From an uncultured Eubacteriales bacterium (GTDB lineage Bacteria > Bacillota > Clostridia > Oscillospirales > CAG-272), in NCBI GenBank assembly GCA_934446365.1, contig CAKSDZ010000002.1, positions 434,001 to 498,000 on the forward strand: a stretch of 64,000 bases of DNA, given 5' to 3'. Positions 1 through 8,245 of this stretch are shown here, piece after piece. How positions within the stretch are numbered: position 1 is the first letter of the stretch; each line of letters begins with the position of its first letter. Both the position numbers and the translations under genes were made by a program. Under the pieces are notes generated by a model. The model ran no database searches. It saw only the letters and a list, made by a program, of their open reading frames with translations, and was not told where the DNA came from.

Positions 1-309
1 GGCGAGGTCACGGCGATGAAGGCATACGCCATTCAAAACGGCGTGTCAGAGGAGGATATCCTCACCGACGGCGAAGGGTATTCCACCTATGAATCCGTCT
101 CGCGTGCAAAAGAGCTTTACGGCATCCACAAGCTTGTCATCGTCACCCAAAAATATCATCTTTACCGCGCGCTTTACATCGCAAACGATATGGATATGAC
201 GGCACTCGGCGCCGACGCGGCGCTTTATACATATGCGGGACAATGGTACCGTGAAATCCGCGAAATGCTCGCCAGAATCAAAGATTTCGGACTTTGTCTG
301 TTTAACTGA
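1..309 (+). CDS. SanA/YdcF-like DUF218 membrane-associated protein (3' part)
   Basis: The reading frame is open from the first base, so the N-terminus lies outside the window. The visible 102 residues match the C-terminal half of the SanA/DUF218 family: an acidic stretch before a conserved Ser/Thr-Tyr-Glu-Ser segment (GYSTYESVSRAKEL), then a strand and Gln-Lys-Tyr-His-Leu-Tyr-Arg-Ala motif (VTQKYHLYRALYIA) typical of the vancomycin-exclusion protein SanA. SanA proteins are inner-membrane anchored and affect envelope permeability by an unknown reaction. It is followed at once by a perfect palindromic terminator. The family call is firm; the biochemical role is not known. Confidence 0.8.
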   Translation, partial: GEVTAMKAYAIQNGVSEEDILTDGEGYSTYESVSRAKELYGIHKLVIVTQKYHLYRALYIANDMDMTALGADAALYTYAGQWYREIREMLARIKDFGLCLFN

Positions 310-340
310 AAAACCGGAACGGATATCCGTTCCGGTTTTT
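309..340. terminator. Perfect 32-bp palindromic bidirectional terminator
   Basis: An A5 run, a GC-rich stem (ACCGGAACGGA) and a T5 run form a perfect palindrome between the convergent ends of the DUF218 gene and the MerR pseudogene. It begins on the stop codon of the DUF218 gene. It can work as an intrinsic terminator on both strands. Confidence 0.85.
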
Positions 341-342
341 GA

Positions 343-832
343 TTATGAATATATCGAATCATCAAAAGGCTTGATGCGCTCCGAAAGTTCACCGCCGCGG
401 GATTCCCGTTACAGTCCACATTTACAAGCTGCGTCTTGATTTCTTTTGCTTTTTCGTAAAGAAGCTTCACATCGGAGTCCTTTCCGAAATCCGCTTTCTC
501 AATCTGTCGGATAAAATCCAAAACGATCTCTTTGAGTTCATGCAAGAGGGATATCTCTTCATCGATATCACCGACCTTTTCGCCCAGCACATCCAAAACA
601 ATTTCGAAGCCGAAGGCACGAAATATGCGTCCGATATCCTGAATGCTGATATTCAGCCTGCGTAAAATCAAAATTTGTTCCAGCCGTTTTACGGCGGCTT
701 CGTCATACAGCCGATATGCGTAATCCTCACTTCGGATGCTTTGAATCAGCCCATATCCTTATAATAGCGAAGCGTGCGGGCAGATACGTCATATTTGGCT
801 GTGATATCCCTGATTTTTATCAGCTTATTCAA
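343..832 (-). pseudogene. MerR-family transcriptional regulator, frameshifted twice
   Basis: Reading from a TTG start with a strong Shine-Dalgarno (GGAGGAG, 8 nt away) gives a MerR helix-turn-helix: NKLIKIRDITAKYDVSARTL then RYYKDMG. There the frame stops; adding one base near 750-752 restores LIQSIRSEDYAYRLYDEAAV and a long coiled-coil dimerisation region. A second one-base shift near 388-392 is needed to reach the natural end (LSERIKPFDDSIYS, stop at 343). In MerR proteins the N-terminal winged helix binds DNA and the C-terminus senses an effector. Either the gene is decaying or there are two sequence errors; a MerR-type promoter is still intact upstream, which hints at recent loss or error. 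Confidence 0.8.
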
Positions 833-864
833 GGAACTCTCCTCCGTGCGGTCAGGTTAAATAT

Positions 865-895
865 GGTATAAACCCTTTCCCAACGGCAAAGTCAA
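865..895 (-). promoter_or_regulatory. MerR-type promoter with 19-bp spacer and dyad operator
   Basis: A -35 box TTGACT (890-895) and a -10 box TATACC (865-870) are separated by 19 bp, not 17. The spacer holds an inverted repeat with arms CTTTCCC (875-881) and GGCAAAG (885-891). Overlong spacers with a central dyad are the hallmark of promoters that MerR proteins untwist. It would drive the MerR gene itself. Confidence 0.75.
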
Positions 896-945
896 GTCCC
901 ATATAAAAATATTTTTATGATTATCTGCTGATTTCTTATCCTTAA

Positions 946-3063
946 TTAAGTCATAAACAAGCCCGTCACCGCATGAAACAGCATACAGGCCGCGACGCCG
1001 CATACCGTCGGCAGCAGAAACGACAGAATCATGTAAAATACGCTTCCCGTCTCTTTTTTGATTGTCATAAGCGTCGTCGAGCAGGGCCAGTGCATCACGG
1101 AAAACAGGATAAAGGATACCGCCGTCGTCCACGTCCAGCCGTTCGCGGAAAGCGTCCCCGCAAGAGACGACAGGCTGCCGATTTCGGAAAGCGTACCGCT
1201 TGACAGATAAATCATCACACAAAGCGGAAGCACGATTTCATTCGCCGGAATCCCCAAAATAAACGCGAGGAGAATCGCGCCGTCCAGTCCCATCAGCCGT
1301 CCCAGCGGGTCGAGAAATTCGCTGACAAGCGTTGTTATCGCGACGCCGCCTACCGTAAGATTGGAAAGCAGCCAAATGAGAACGCCCGCAGGCGCCGCGA
1401 TCGCCACCGCGCGGCCGAGCACAAAGACCGTCCTATCCAGCACGGAACGCACGATGATTTTCCCAATCTGCGGCCTTCTGAACGGCGGCAGCTCGAGAAT
1501 GAAGGAGGAGCGTTCCCCGCGCAGAATCGTCGAAGCAAGCGCCTTTGAGGTGAGCAGCGTCATCGTTACCCCCAGCACAATGACCGCCGCAAGCACAAGC
1601 GAGGTGATAAGCGAGGAGACGCCCGTAACTCCCGCAAAAAAGATGGCGGACACCGTGATAATCGCCGGAAAGCGTCCGTTGCACGGCATGAAATTATTGG
1701 TCAGAATCGCAATCAGCCGCTCGCGCTTTGAATCGATGATGCGCGCGCCGACGACGCCCGCCGCGTTGCAGCCAAGTCCCATACACATCGTCAGCGCCTG
1801 CTTGCCGCACGCATTGCATCTTGAAAACATGCCGTCAAGATTGAAAGCGACGCGCGGCAGATAGCCGACATCCTCCAAGAAAGTGAAAAGCGGGAAGAAA
1901 ATCGCCATCGGCGGCAGCATGACCGAGATAATCCATGCAAGCACGCGATAAAGCCCATAGGTGAGCATATCCGCAAAGAAAACGCCCATTCCCGTTTTCA
2001 AAAGCAGCGAATGAAGAAGAGGCTCCAGCCGATTGAAGCCCTGTGACAGCAAATCGGAAGGGTAATTAGCCCCGACGATCGTCAGCCAGAAAATCATGGC
2101 GACAAGAAGGATCATCACCGGAATCCCCCACAGCCTGCTTGTAAAAATTCTGTCCGCGAGACACAGCCCATCCGCCTTTTTTTGGCTTTCTGCGACCGCC
2201 TCCGCAGTTTCCTCCGCCGTATGCATGATGGAGGCCGCAATCTCCGCAATGATTTTTTCTTCCGTATATCCCTGTTCAAAAAGATAGGCGCGCGCCTGTC
2301 CCGCCGCAGAACGAATTTCATCGGATAAAAGCGCGCCGTCCAAAAACGCATCGCATTTTTTTAAAAACTCCGCATTGTTTTCGAGCAGCCGAAGCGCCGT
2401 GAAACGGGCGGACAGTCTTTCCCCGCATACCTTTTCCGTATAGGGCAGCAGCATCTCCACCGCAGCTTCCAGTGTCTCCCCGTACCGCACGACGGCAGGC
2501 TTACATGCCTTTGTTTGTTCGAGCCGTTTTATGATATTTTCGATGCCCTCGCCTTTTCCGGCGCTGGTTGCCACCACGGGAACGCCGAGCAAAGACTCTA
2601 ATTCTTCCGTATGTATATGAATGCCGCCGCGGCGCGCCTCATCCATAAGATTGAGACATACAAGCACATGCGGCGTGATTTCCAAAATCTGATAAACAAG
2701 CCCCAAATTGCGGCAGAGCCGTGTCGCGTCACAGACGACAACCACGGCGTCCGCACCGCCGAAGCAAATGAAATCTCTTGCGACCTCCTCCTCCGCCGAA
2801 TGTGCCGACAGCGAATAGCTGCCCGGAAGGTCTGTAATCTGATAGCTTTTTCCGTCCTTTTTGTGATATCCTACGGCTGTCGCGACCGTCTTTCCCGTCC
2901 AGTTTCCCGTATGCTGATGAAGTCCCGTAAGAATATTAAAAACCGTGCTCTTGCCGACATTGGGATTACCGGCAAGAGCAACGAGAAGTTCTCCGTCTTT
3001 TTTCTTTCTGTATTCATCACCGCGGGAGGCATTTTTGCCGACTGATTTTCCCGTGAGTCCCAC
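946..3063 (-). CDS. feoB: Ferrous iron transporter FeoB
   Basis: This 705-residue protein is the Fe(II) permease of the Feo system. The N-terminal G domain shows G1 GNPNVGKS (32-39), G2 in GNWTGKT (53-59), G3 DLPG (78-81), G4 NLMD (138-141) and a G5 SAGKG. A helical GDI-like spacer follows, then from about residue 310 two gate domains with 8-10 membrane segments, including the conserved Cys region in CNACGKQALTMCMGLGCNAAG (split: CNACGKQ, then GLGCNAAGVVGARI). The start is a GTG with AGAGGAA 8 nt upstream. It lies 31 bp after feoA and forms a feoAB operon. No FeoC follows. Confidence 0.97.
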   Translation of the reverse strand: MGLTGKSVGKNASRGDEYRKKKDGELLVALAGNPNVGKSTVFNILTGLHQHTGNWTGKTVATAVGYHKKDGKSYQITDLPGSYSLSAHSAEEEVARDFICFGGADAVVVVCDATRLCRNLGLVYQILEITPHVLVCLNLMDEARRGGIHIHTEELESLLGVPVVATSAGKGEGIENIIKRLEQTKACKPAVVRYGETLEAAVEMLLPYTEKVCGERLSARFTALRLLENNAEFLKKCDAFLDGALLSDEIRSAAGQARAYLFEQGYTEEKIIAEIAASIMHTAEETAEAVAESQKKADGLCLADRIFTSRLWGIPVMILLVAMIFWLTIVGANYPSDLLSQGFNRLEPLLHSLLLKTGMGVFFADMLTYGLYRVLAWIISVMLPPMAIFFPLFTFLEDVGYLPRVAFNLDGMFSRCNACGKQALTMCMGLGCNAAGVVGARIIDSKRERLIAILTNNFMPCNGRFPAIITVSAIFFAGVTGVSSLITSLVLAAVIVLGVTMTLLTSKALASTILRGERSSFILELPPFRRPQIGKIIVRSVLDRTVFVLGRAVAIAAPAGVLIWLLSNLTVGGVAITTLVSEFLDPLGRLMGLDGAILLAFILGIPANEIVLPLCVMIYLSSGTLSEIGSLSSLAGTLSANGWTWTTAVSFILFSVMHWPCSTTLMTIKKETGSVFYMILSFLLPTVCGVAACMLFHAVTGLFMT

Positions 3064-3094
3064 TACAAAATTCCTCTCGATTTTCTATAATATG

Positions 3095-3331
3095 TTATGC
3101 CGTCACCTTGATGTTCACGGCGTCTTTTCCTCTTATGGCGATGACCGCGCCGCAGATTAAATAGGCGCAAGGATCGCCGAACGGACCCGTGCCAAGCTTT
3201 TTGATGCTGGCCCCGACGATACAGCCGATATCCATAAAGCGGCGAAGCATTCCGATATCCGTATCGATAGCCGAAACGGTACCGGATTCGCCGGGACAAA
3301 GCTCGGAAAGGGGTTTTTCTTTTCTCTCCAT
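3095..3331 (-). CDS. feoA: Ferrous iron transport accessory protein FeoA
   Basis: The 78-residue SH3-like protein has the FeoA pattern: LSELCPGESGTVSAID at the start, then RRFMDIGCIVGASIKKL, and a C-terminal VIAIRGKDAVNIKV strand pair. FeoA is a small cytoplasmic partner of FeoB and is needed for Fe(II) uptake. The ATG is preceded by GAGGAGAACAGG. It is the first gene of the feoAB operon and has its own promoter about 45 bp upstream. Confidence 0.93.
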   Translation of the reverse strand: MERKEKPLSELCPGESGTVSAIDTDIGMLRRFMDIGCIVGASIKKLGTGPFGDPCAYLICGAVIAIRGKDAVNIKVTA

Positions 3332-3375
3332 CCTGTTCTCCTCCTCGGATTTCCCGATCTTTTGACTCTGCTATG

Positions 3376-3405
3376 AGTATATGCAGAAAGGACACGTCTT
3401 GACAA
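3376..3405 (-). promoter_or_regulatory. Predicted sigma-A promoter of feoAB
   Basis: TTGTCA (3400-3405) and TATACT (3376-3381) are 18 bp apart, upstream of feoA. No clear Fur or DtxR/IdeR box could be recognised by eye. Confidence 0.6.
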
Positions 3406-3446
3406 AGCCGAAAAAAACAAGCCGGCGTGTCTTGTCTCCGGAAACG

Positions 3447-3476
3447 AAAAAATCTCACCTTACGGTGAGATTTTTT
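3447..3476. terminator. Intrinsic terminator, palindromic
   Basis: The stem AAAAAATCTCACC / GGTGAGATTTTTT with loop TTAC lies immediately beyond the stop codon of the SipL-like gene and ends that transcript before the feoAB promoter region. Confidence 0.88.
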
Positions 3477-3477
3477 C

Positions 3478-5088
3478 TCAAATGATTTTGCTGTATTTCG
3501 GCTTTCCCGTGCCGCGCTTCGGAATCACAAGCACGCCGGACGCGGTATCGGCGGAAAGTCCGTTCGCCGCCATGATCTCCGGCACCGTCGTTCCGTATTT
3601 CTTCGCGATGTCCCAAAGCGTATCGCTTGCAGTGGGATAATACAGCGTAAGAGAAGCGCTGGCCTCGCGTGCGATCGGCTTATCCTTATACACATTGCTC
3701 TGACGGATCATTTCCTCCGCGTGTTTCTCAAAAATCGCGTAAGTAATGAGAATTTCGAGATCGCTGTAAATATTGTTTTCATCCAGTCTGCTCGCGGCGG
3801 ACATGACAAACGCATTTGCGATATAATGGAAATCGTCCCCGATGCGTCCGGCATCCGTCTGCGCGCGGAACGGTATGGTATAGCTGCGGCTGAGATATAC
3901 GCCCGCCCCGTTGGTGAGAATCACGGACACATCCGCATTCCCCGTAAAGACAAGCTTGCCGCCCTGCTTTTCCACGCCCTCCACCGACGCGGTCGCCGTC
4001 GTGGCGACGATTTCGTCGAAATCCGTATCGTCGCGCGGCGTGCTGCCGTCCGCCGAGAAATTGAACGCCTTCGCATACTGCACCGTTTCATATTCCAGCG
4101 TCTCGGTGTCCTCGGCGCTTTCATAATCCGTCGAATACATATCTGTCGTGATTTCGTTCTCCTCATTGCAGAAAATTCTCGCAAAAACGCTGTAATCGAA
4201 GTCCAACTCGACGGTGCGGCTCTCTCCGAGGCTGTTTTCCTGCGGACGGAATTCGAGATTATCGGTCTTGACCGACGCGATCGGGACGCATGCCTCCGTG
4301 ACGCCCTGCACCGCGATTTCCCCTGAAATCGGCACCTTTCTCGCGAATGCCACATACTGCGCCGGCGCCGGCATTTCCTCCTCGCCCGTCTGCTCCGTTT
4401 TCGCAAGATAGAGGATGCTCGCAACGATGTCGCCCTTATAGGTCACTTTATTCTCACCCGCCCGCATATCGCTGATATACGGGTCAAGCTCGACCGCGAT
4501 GATGTCCTCGATCGCCGGCATGGAAGCATCCAGCTCGATATCCTCGCTGACAGGCGTCGCAAGCTCTTCCGCGTCAAATTCGACAAGGCTTTCGATGGCG
4601 CGGGTACGGTATTGAAGCGCCGCCTCCTCATCGGAGGTCAGTCTGCCGGAAACGGCGGGCACCGTCGAGGTACGGCACATAACGGAGGCCGCGGCGTCGA
4701 TTTTTGCCTTGGCCGTCAGCTTGCGCGGATTTTGAAGTCTGCACGAAACGCCTGCAATCTCCGGCTCAAAGAGGATATCACAGTCGCCGGACGCGCCGGA
4801 AACAGCGGTATTGCCCGAGAAATCGGCGTCGAAATCCGCGCTTTTGATTTTGCCGTCGCTCGTCGCATAAATGATGTAAAATTTGACTTTCCCGTCATAT
4901 TCAAGCATATCTCCGGAAAGGTATTTGCTGCTCTCGGCAAGCTTTGCACTGACCTTTAAAAGTCTGTTGATATCGGGCAGGTAATCCGGCAGATTATAAT
5001 CAGCCGAAATCTCCTTGGCAGCGCTGCCCTCATACGCTTTCGTGAGGACCGTGTGCCCCGTATCGTTTTCGCTGTTTTGCATAAACAT
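3478..5088 (-). CDS. DUF3794 (SPOCS) and LysM spore coat protein, SipL-like
   Basis: The protein of about 536 residues opens with DYNLPDYLPDINRLLKV, typical of SPOCS/DUF3794 proteins. It carries further DUF3794-like beta regions (CRLQNPRKLTAKAKID, EDIELDASMPAIEDIIAVEL, YTIPFRAQT) and ends in a LysM domain (ASDTLWDIAKKYGTTVPEIM ... GVLVIPKRG). This order is that of SipL, which docks the SpoIVA basement layer of the clostridial coat. Three in-frame ATGs lie at 5094, 5088 and 5082; the one at 5088 has AGGA six bases upstream and was chosen. A longer open frame upstream runs into sigK and is not credible. It lies downstream of sigK, fitting mother-cell expression. Confidence 0.85.
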   Translation of the reverse strand: MFMQNSENDTGHTVLTKAYEGSAAKEISADYNLPDYLPDINRLLKVSAKLAESSKYLSGDMLEYDGKVKFYIIYATSDGKIKSADFDADFSGNTAVSGASGDCDILFEPEIAGVSCRLQNPRKLTAKAKIDAAASVMCRTSTVPAVSGRLTSDEEAALQYRTRAIESLVEFDAEELATPVSEDIELDASMPAIEDIIAVELDPYISDMRAGENKVTYKGDIVASILYLAKTEQTGEEEMPAPAQYVAFARKVPISGEIAVQGVTEACVPIASVKTDNLEFRPQENSLGESRTVELDFDYSVFARIFCNEENEITTDMYSTDYESAEDTETLEYETVQYAKAFNFSADGSTPRDDTDFDEIVATTATASVEGVEKQGGKLVFTGNADVSVILTNGAGVYLSRSYTIPFRAQTDAGRIGDDFHYIANAFVMSAASRLDENNIYSDLEILITYAIFEKHAEEMIRQSNVYKDKPIAREASASLTLYYPTASDTLWDIAKKYGTTVPEIMAANGLSADTASGVLVIPKRGTGKPKYSKII

Positions 5089-5269
5089 ATCCATTCCTGC
5101 TTTCTCGGCGAAATATGGTAGCCGCCGGTCCTCGCCGCAGACAAAGGCGGATTTTATTTGATTCAAATTTATTCGTGCTCCTGCGTTTTTATGACTGAAA
5201 CCCGAAAATTTACGCCCGTGAAAACGGAAAAAGTGACAGAGAACCGCAAAATCCGCAGGCGGCACGGCA

Positions 5270-5962
5270 TCAAAACGGAGAATGGGAAAGATACCTGCTG
5301 ATTTTTTCAAGCGCGGCTTTTTCAATCCGCGAGACGTAAGAGCGTGAAATGCCGAGCTTTGCCGCCGTCTCCCGCTGAGTGACCGCAGGCGCGCCGCCAA
5401 GTCCGTACCGCATGACAATAATCTGGCGCTCCCTTTCGTCGAGCACATGATTCACAATTTCGATGGCGCGCCGGCTTTTGAATTTCAAATCGAGATCCTC
5501 CGCGATGGTGTCGTCCACGCTGATGATATCGATATAGGTAAGCGGATTGCCGTCCTTGTCGGTATCAATCGTCTCGTTGATGGACACCTCACAGGAATTT
5601 TTCTTCTGTGCCCGGAAGTACATCAGAATTTCATTTTGCAGGCATTTGCTCGCATAGGTCGCGAATCTTGCGCCGTTGGTCGTATCAAAGGAATCGATCG
5701 CCTTGATAAGACCTATCGTACCGACGGAAATCAAATCGTCCTGATTTTTATTCGCGGTATAATATTTTTTCACGATATGCGCGACCAGCCGCAGATTATG
5801 CTCGATGAGCTTTTCTCTCGCCTTCATATCGCCCATTTTCATGCGGCGAAAACATTCCGCCTCCTCCGCAGGAGAAAGCGGCGGCGGAAAGCTCTGCGAA
5901 TATGACACCTTGAGAAATAAATAAAGAACATGTGACATCAGCCACGACAGAAAATACGACAT
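5270..5962 (-). CDS. sigK: RNA polymerase sporulation sigma factor pro-SigmaK
   Basis: The 230-residue sigma-70 protein directs late mother-cell transcription. A hydrophobic pro-sequence (MSYFLSWLMSHVLYLFLKVS) precedes FPPPLSPAEE, the position where SpoIVFB would cleave pro-SigmaK. Region 2 reads EKLIEHNLRLVAHIVKKYY then DLISVGTIGLIKAIDSFD; region 4 ends in QRETAAKLGISRSYVSRIEK. CGGAGG lies 5 nt before the chosen ATG, so the upstream in-frame start is unlikely. The frame is continuous: there is no skin-type element in the gene, unlike in Bacillus subtilis and Clostridioides difficile. Confidence 0.96.
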   Translation of the reverse strand: MSYFLSWLMSHVLYLFLKVSYSQSFPPPLSPAEEAECFRRMKMGDMKAREKLIEHNLRLVAHIVKKYYTANKNQDDLISVGTIGLIKAIDSFDTTNGARFATYASKCLQNEILMYFRAQKKNSCEVSINETIDTDKDGNPLTYIDIISVDDTIAEDLDLKFKSRRAIEIVNHVLDERERQIIVMRYGLGGAPAVTQRETAAKLGISRSYVSRIEKAALEKISRYLSHSPF

Positions 5963-6157
5963 GACAACCTCCGAGTGCCGCCGCAGCTTCTCCCTATACC
6001 CAACCGCATACAGGTAAAAAATCATCGGCGGTGTTTCCTCTACTATATATATTCACAAAAAATGAAACCTTGCCTGTTTTCTATTGCATACGGAAAGATT
6101 TTTGTGTATAATATGAAGTATTCTAAGACCGTCTGATACAAAAGTGAGGAGCTTCGC

Positions 6158-6523
6158 ATGTTCGATTTTGCTTTCTCCATATTCCCTGTTCTGTTTTCCC
6201 TCGTCTTTCTGCTCGTGTTCGGCATCATTCTGTATACGGTCATAAAATCCATAGCTCAAAGCAGAAAAAACGCCGCGTCCCCGAGGGTCACGGCGCCCGC
6301 GACGTTGGTTGCCAAGCGTCATTCCGTGCATACAAGCGGCACCGGACAGGACAACATGACAATGCATCACACCTATAACAACTATTATATCACGTTTGAA
6401 TTTGAAAGCGGCGACCGGATGGAATTTTCCGTTCCGTCCGACATATACGGTCTATCCGTCGAGGGAGACCGCGGAAAGCTTTGCTTTCAAGGGACAAAAT
6501 TCATCAGCTTTGAACGCACGTAA
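6158..6523 (+). CDS. DUF2500-family single-span membrane protein
   Basis: This 121-residue protein has one hydrophobic segment near residues 8-30 (FPVLFSLVFLLVFGIILYTV), a basic stretch, then a small beta domain containing ATLVAKRHSV, an HHTYNNYYITFEFESGDRMEF core and a GDRGKLCFQGTKFISFER end. This is the pattern of DUF2500 proteins, which lack a known function. The ATG follows AGTGAGGAGC. It stands alone between divergent sigK and the Ppx/GppA gene and may be cotranscribed with the latter, 41 bp downstream. Confidence 0.75.
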   Translation: MFDFAFSIFPVLFSLVFLLVFGIILYTVIKSIAQSRKNAASPRVTAPATLVAKRHSVHTSGTGQDNMTMHHTYNNYYITFEFESGDRMEFSVPSDIYGLSVEGDRGKLCFQGTKFISFERT

Positions 6524-6564
6524 AAAATAAAACTCTCATCTTCAAAACACAAAGGAGGCGCGAT

Positions 6565-7536
6565 ATGAACGACTGGAACGAACGAAGCTATCAATACGCG
6601 GTCGTCGATATCGGCGCCAACAGCGTGCGCATGAATATCTACGATATCGACACCGCGGACGGCTCCTTTTCCGTTTCCGCCTCCGCGCGCAGCATGCTCG
6701 GACTTGCGGCATATGTAAAGGACGGCGCGCTCACGCCGGACGGCTGCGGCAAGCTGTTCGCCGTGCTGCGCGAATTTCTCGCACGGGCAAACAGCGTTCC
6801 GTGCGACGGTTTTGCCGCTTTTGCGACCGCATCGCTGCGCGGACTTTCCAACAGCGGGAAAATCTGTCTTTCCATCAAAGAAAAGCTCGGAATCGACATC
6901 GAAATCATCAGCGGAGAAACGGAGGCGGGCTATGATCTTGCCGCCATTCGTTACCGATTTCCGGAAGCGAAAACCGGCGTTCTTATCGACATGGGCGGAG
7001 GCAGCACGGAAATCGTCGCCTTCGACGGGGAAACGGTGCGCACCGCGGTCAGTCTCCCCATCGGCTGTGTAATGCTGATGAAACGCTTCACAGACTGCAC
7101 AAAGCGCAATCCGTTTCCGAAAAAAGAGAATATCGCCCGTATACGGGACTATGTAAAAACGACGCTCGCTTCCTGCCCCGAGCTTCAAAATCTCGGCGGG
7201 AATGCGTTCTTGATCGGCGGGACTGCCCGCGCCGCCGCGAAGCTCCATTCCGCACTGACGGACGAAAAACCGATCACGGACGGCTACACGTTCTCCCTAT
7301 CGGAGCTTCAAAAAACAGCGGACGCCGCATTTCGCGACGCCCGCAAGGGAGGAAAGCTTCTTCGGAGCACGGTTCCGGACAGAATCACAACGGTGCTGCC
7401 CGGCCTCTGTGCCTATCTTGTGATTGCGGAGCACATGGGGCTCTCCGCCTTTACGCTGAGCGGCGCCGGCGTAAGAGAGGGCTATCTTCTCGAATTTATC
7501 AGGAAAACGTTTCTCCGAAAATCTCAAGAATTTTAA
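6565..7536 (+). CDS. Ppx/GppA-family phosphatase
   Basis: The 323-residue protein belongs to the exopolyphosphatase/guanosine pentaphosphatase family of the actin-like ATPase fold. The phosphate 1 loop is VVDIGANSVRMNIYDI (13-28) and the phosphate 2 loop is LIDMGGGSTEIVAFDG near residue 150. EIISGETEAGYDLAAIRYRF is the family catalytic region. Only the short, single-module form is present, without the C-terminal HD-like domain of long Ppx proteins. The substrate (polyphosphate or pppGpp) cannot be settled. GGAGGCGCGAT precedes the ATG. Its last 38 bp overlap the end of spoIIR on the other strand. Confidence 0.88.
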   Translation: MNDWNERSYQYAVVDIGANSVRMNIYDIDTADGSFSVSASARSMLGLAAYVKDGALTPDGCGKLFAVLREFLARANSVPCDGFAAFATASLRGLSNSGKICLSIKEKLGIDIEIISGETEAGYDLAAIRYRFPEAKTGVLIDMGGGSTEIVAFDGETVRTAVSLPIGCVMLMKRFTDCTKRNPFPKKENIARIRDYVKTTLASCPELQNLGGNAFLIGGTARAAAKLHSALTDEKPITDGYTFSLSELQKTADAAFRDARKGGKLLRSTVPDRITTVLPGLCAYLVIAEHMGLSAFTLSGAGVREGYLLEFIRKTFLRKSQEF

Positions 7537-8092
7537 ATTTGATCTTATATTTCGGGCTTTCGCCGTTCGTGAGAATCTCAATCTGATCCGGCGTAAAGCC
7601 TGTTTTGATGAGGGATTCCTCCGTTTTTGCGACGTTTGTGCAAAGCGCCGGATACAGAACACACCACCAGTTCTGTCCCTCGGCTGCGCCGATCTTGATT
7701 CGCAGAGATTTATAAACGCCGGCAGGCAGGCTCATGGCCTCATAGTTGCGCGTCGGATATTTTTCCTCCGACAAAATGACCGTGGCGGTGAGATTTTCTC
7801 CGAGTGAGACAAGCGTCTCGTTGCAAAGCTCACGGATCCTATCGAGGTTTTCCGAGAGCACCGTCACCGCGTCGTCGGGATTCTCCGCGCAGGCAAGCAG
7901 CGTTTCCATCTCGGAAAGCACGGCGTCCCGCACCGCAAGCTTGACGCTTTGGTCATGCTCGCTGTCCGAATTGGCCAGCACATGAAGCCTTATGGTATTG
8001 TCATAAATGACATGATCGGCTGCGTTTGGCATAAAGCTGCAAAATAAGCAGCAGGCGAGAACAAGACAGGTAAAGGTTACAAGATACTTCAT
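7499..8092 (-). CDS. spoIIR: Stage II sporulation protein R
   Basis: SpoIIR is the forespore signal secreted into the intermembrane space that triggers SpoIIGA to process pro-SigmaE. The 197-residue protein has an N-terminal signal/anchor (YLVTFTCLVLACCLFCSFM) and the family motifs DNTIRLHVLANSDSEHDQ, LKLAVRDAVL-like KLAVRDAVLSEM, and YPTRNYEAMSLPAGVYKSLR followed by GQNWWCVLYPALC. AGGAGG lies 5 nt before the ATG. It is convergent with the Ppx/GppA gene and overlaps it by 38 bp. Confidence 0.95.
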   Translation of the reverse strand: MKYLVTFTCLVLACCLFCSFMPNAADHVIYDNTIRLHVLANSDSEHDQSVKLAVRDAVLSEMETLLACAENPDDAVTVLSENLDRIRELCNETLVSLGENLTATVILSEEKYPTRNYEAMSLPAGVYKSLRIKIGAAEGQNWWCVLYPALCTNVAKTEESLIKTGFTPDQIEILTNGESPKYKIKFKILEIFGETFS

Positions 8093-8245
8093 TTTTGACC
8101 TCCTGTAAGGACCATTCCGTATAGACGGGCGGAACGCCTTATGTATTTTTTTGTTTGATATCCTTATTATTCCACCGTTTCCCGGTCTTATTCACAGGAA
8201 ACAGGAAAATTTTTCCTCTCCAATATAAAAAACAAAGGAGCTCTT

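Noticed and set aside
5089..5448. N-terminal extension of the SipL-like coat gene into sigK
   Set aside because: The extra 120 codons overlap sigK on the same strand, look unlike protein, and a good ribosome site precedes the ATG at 5088.
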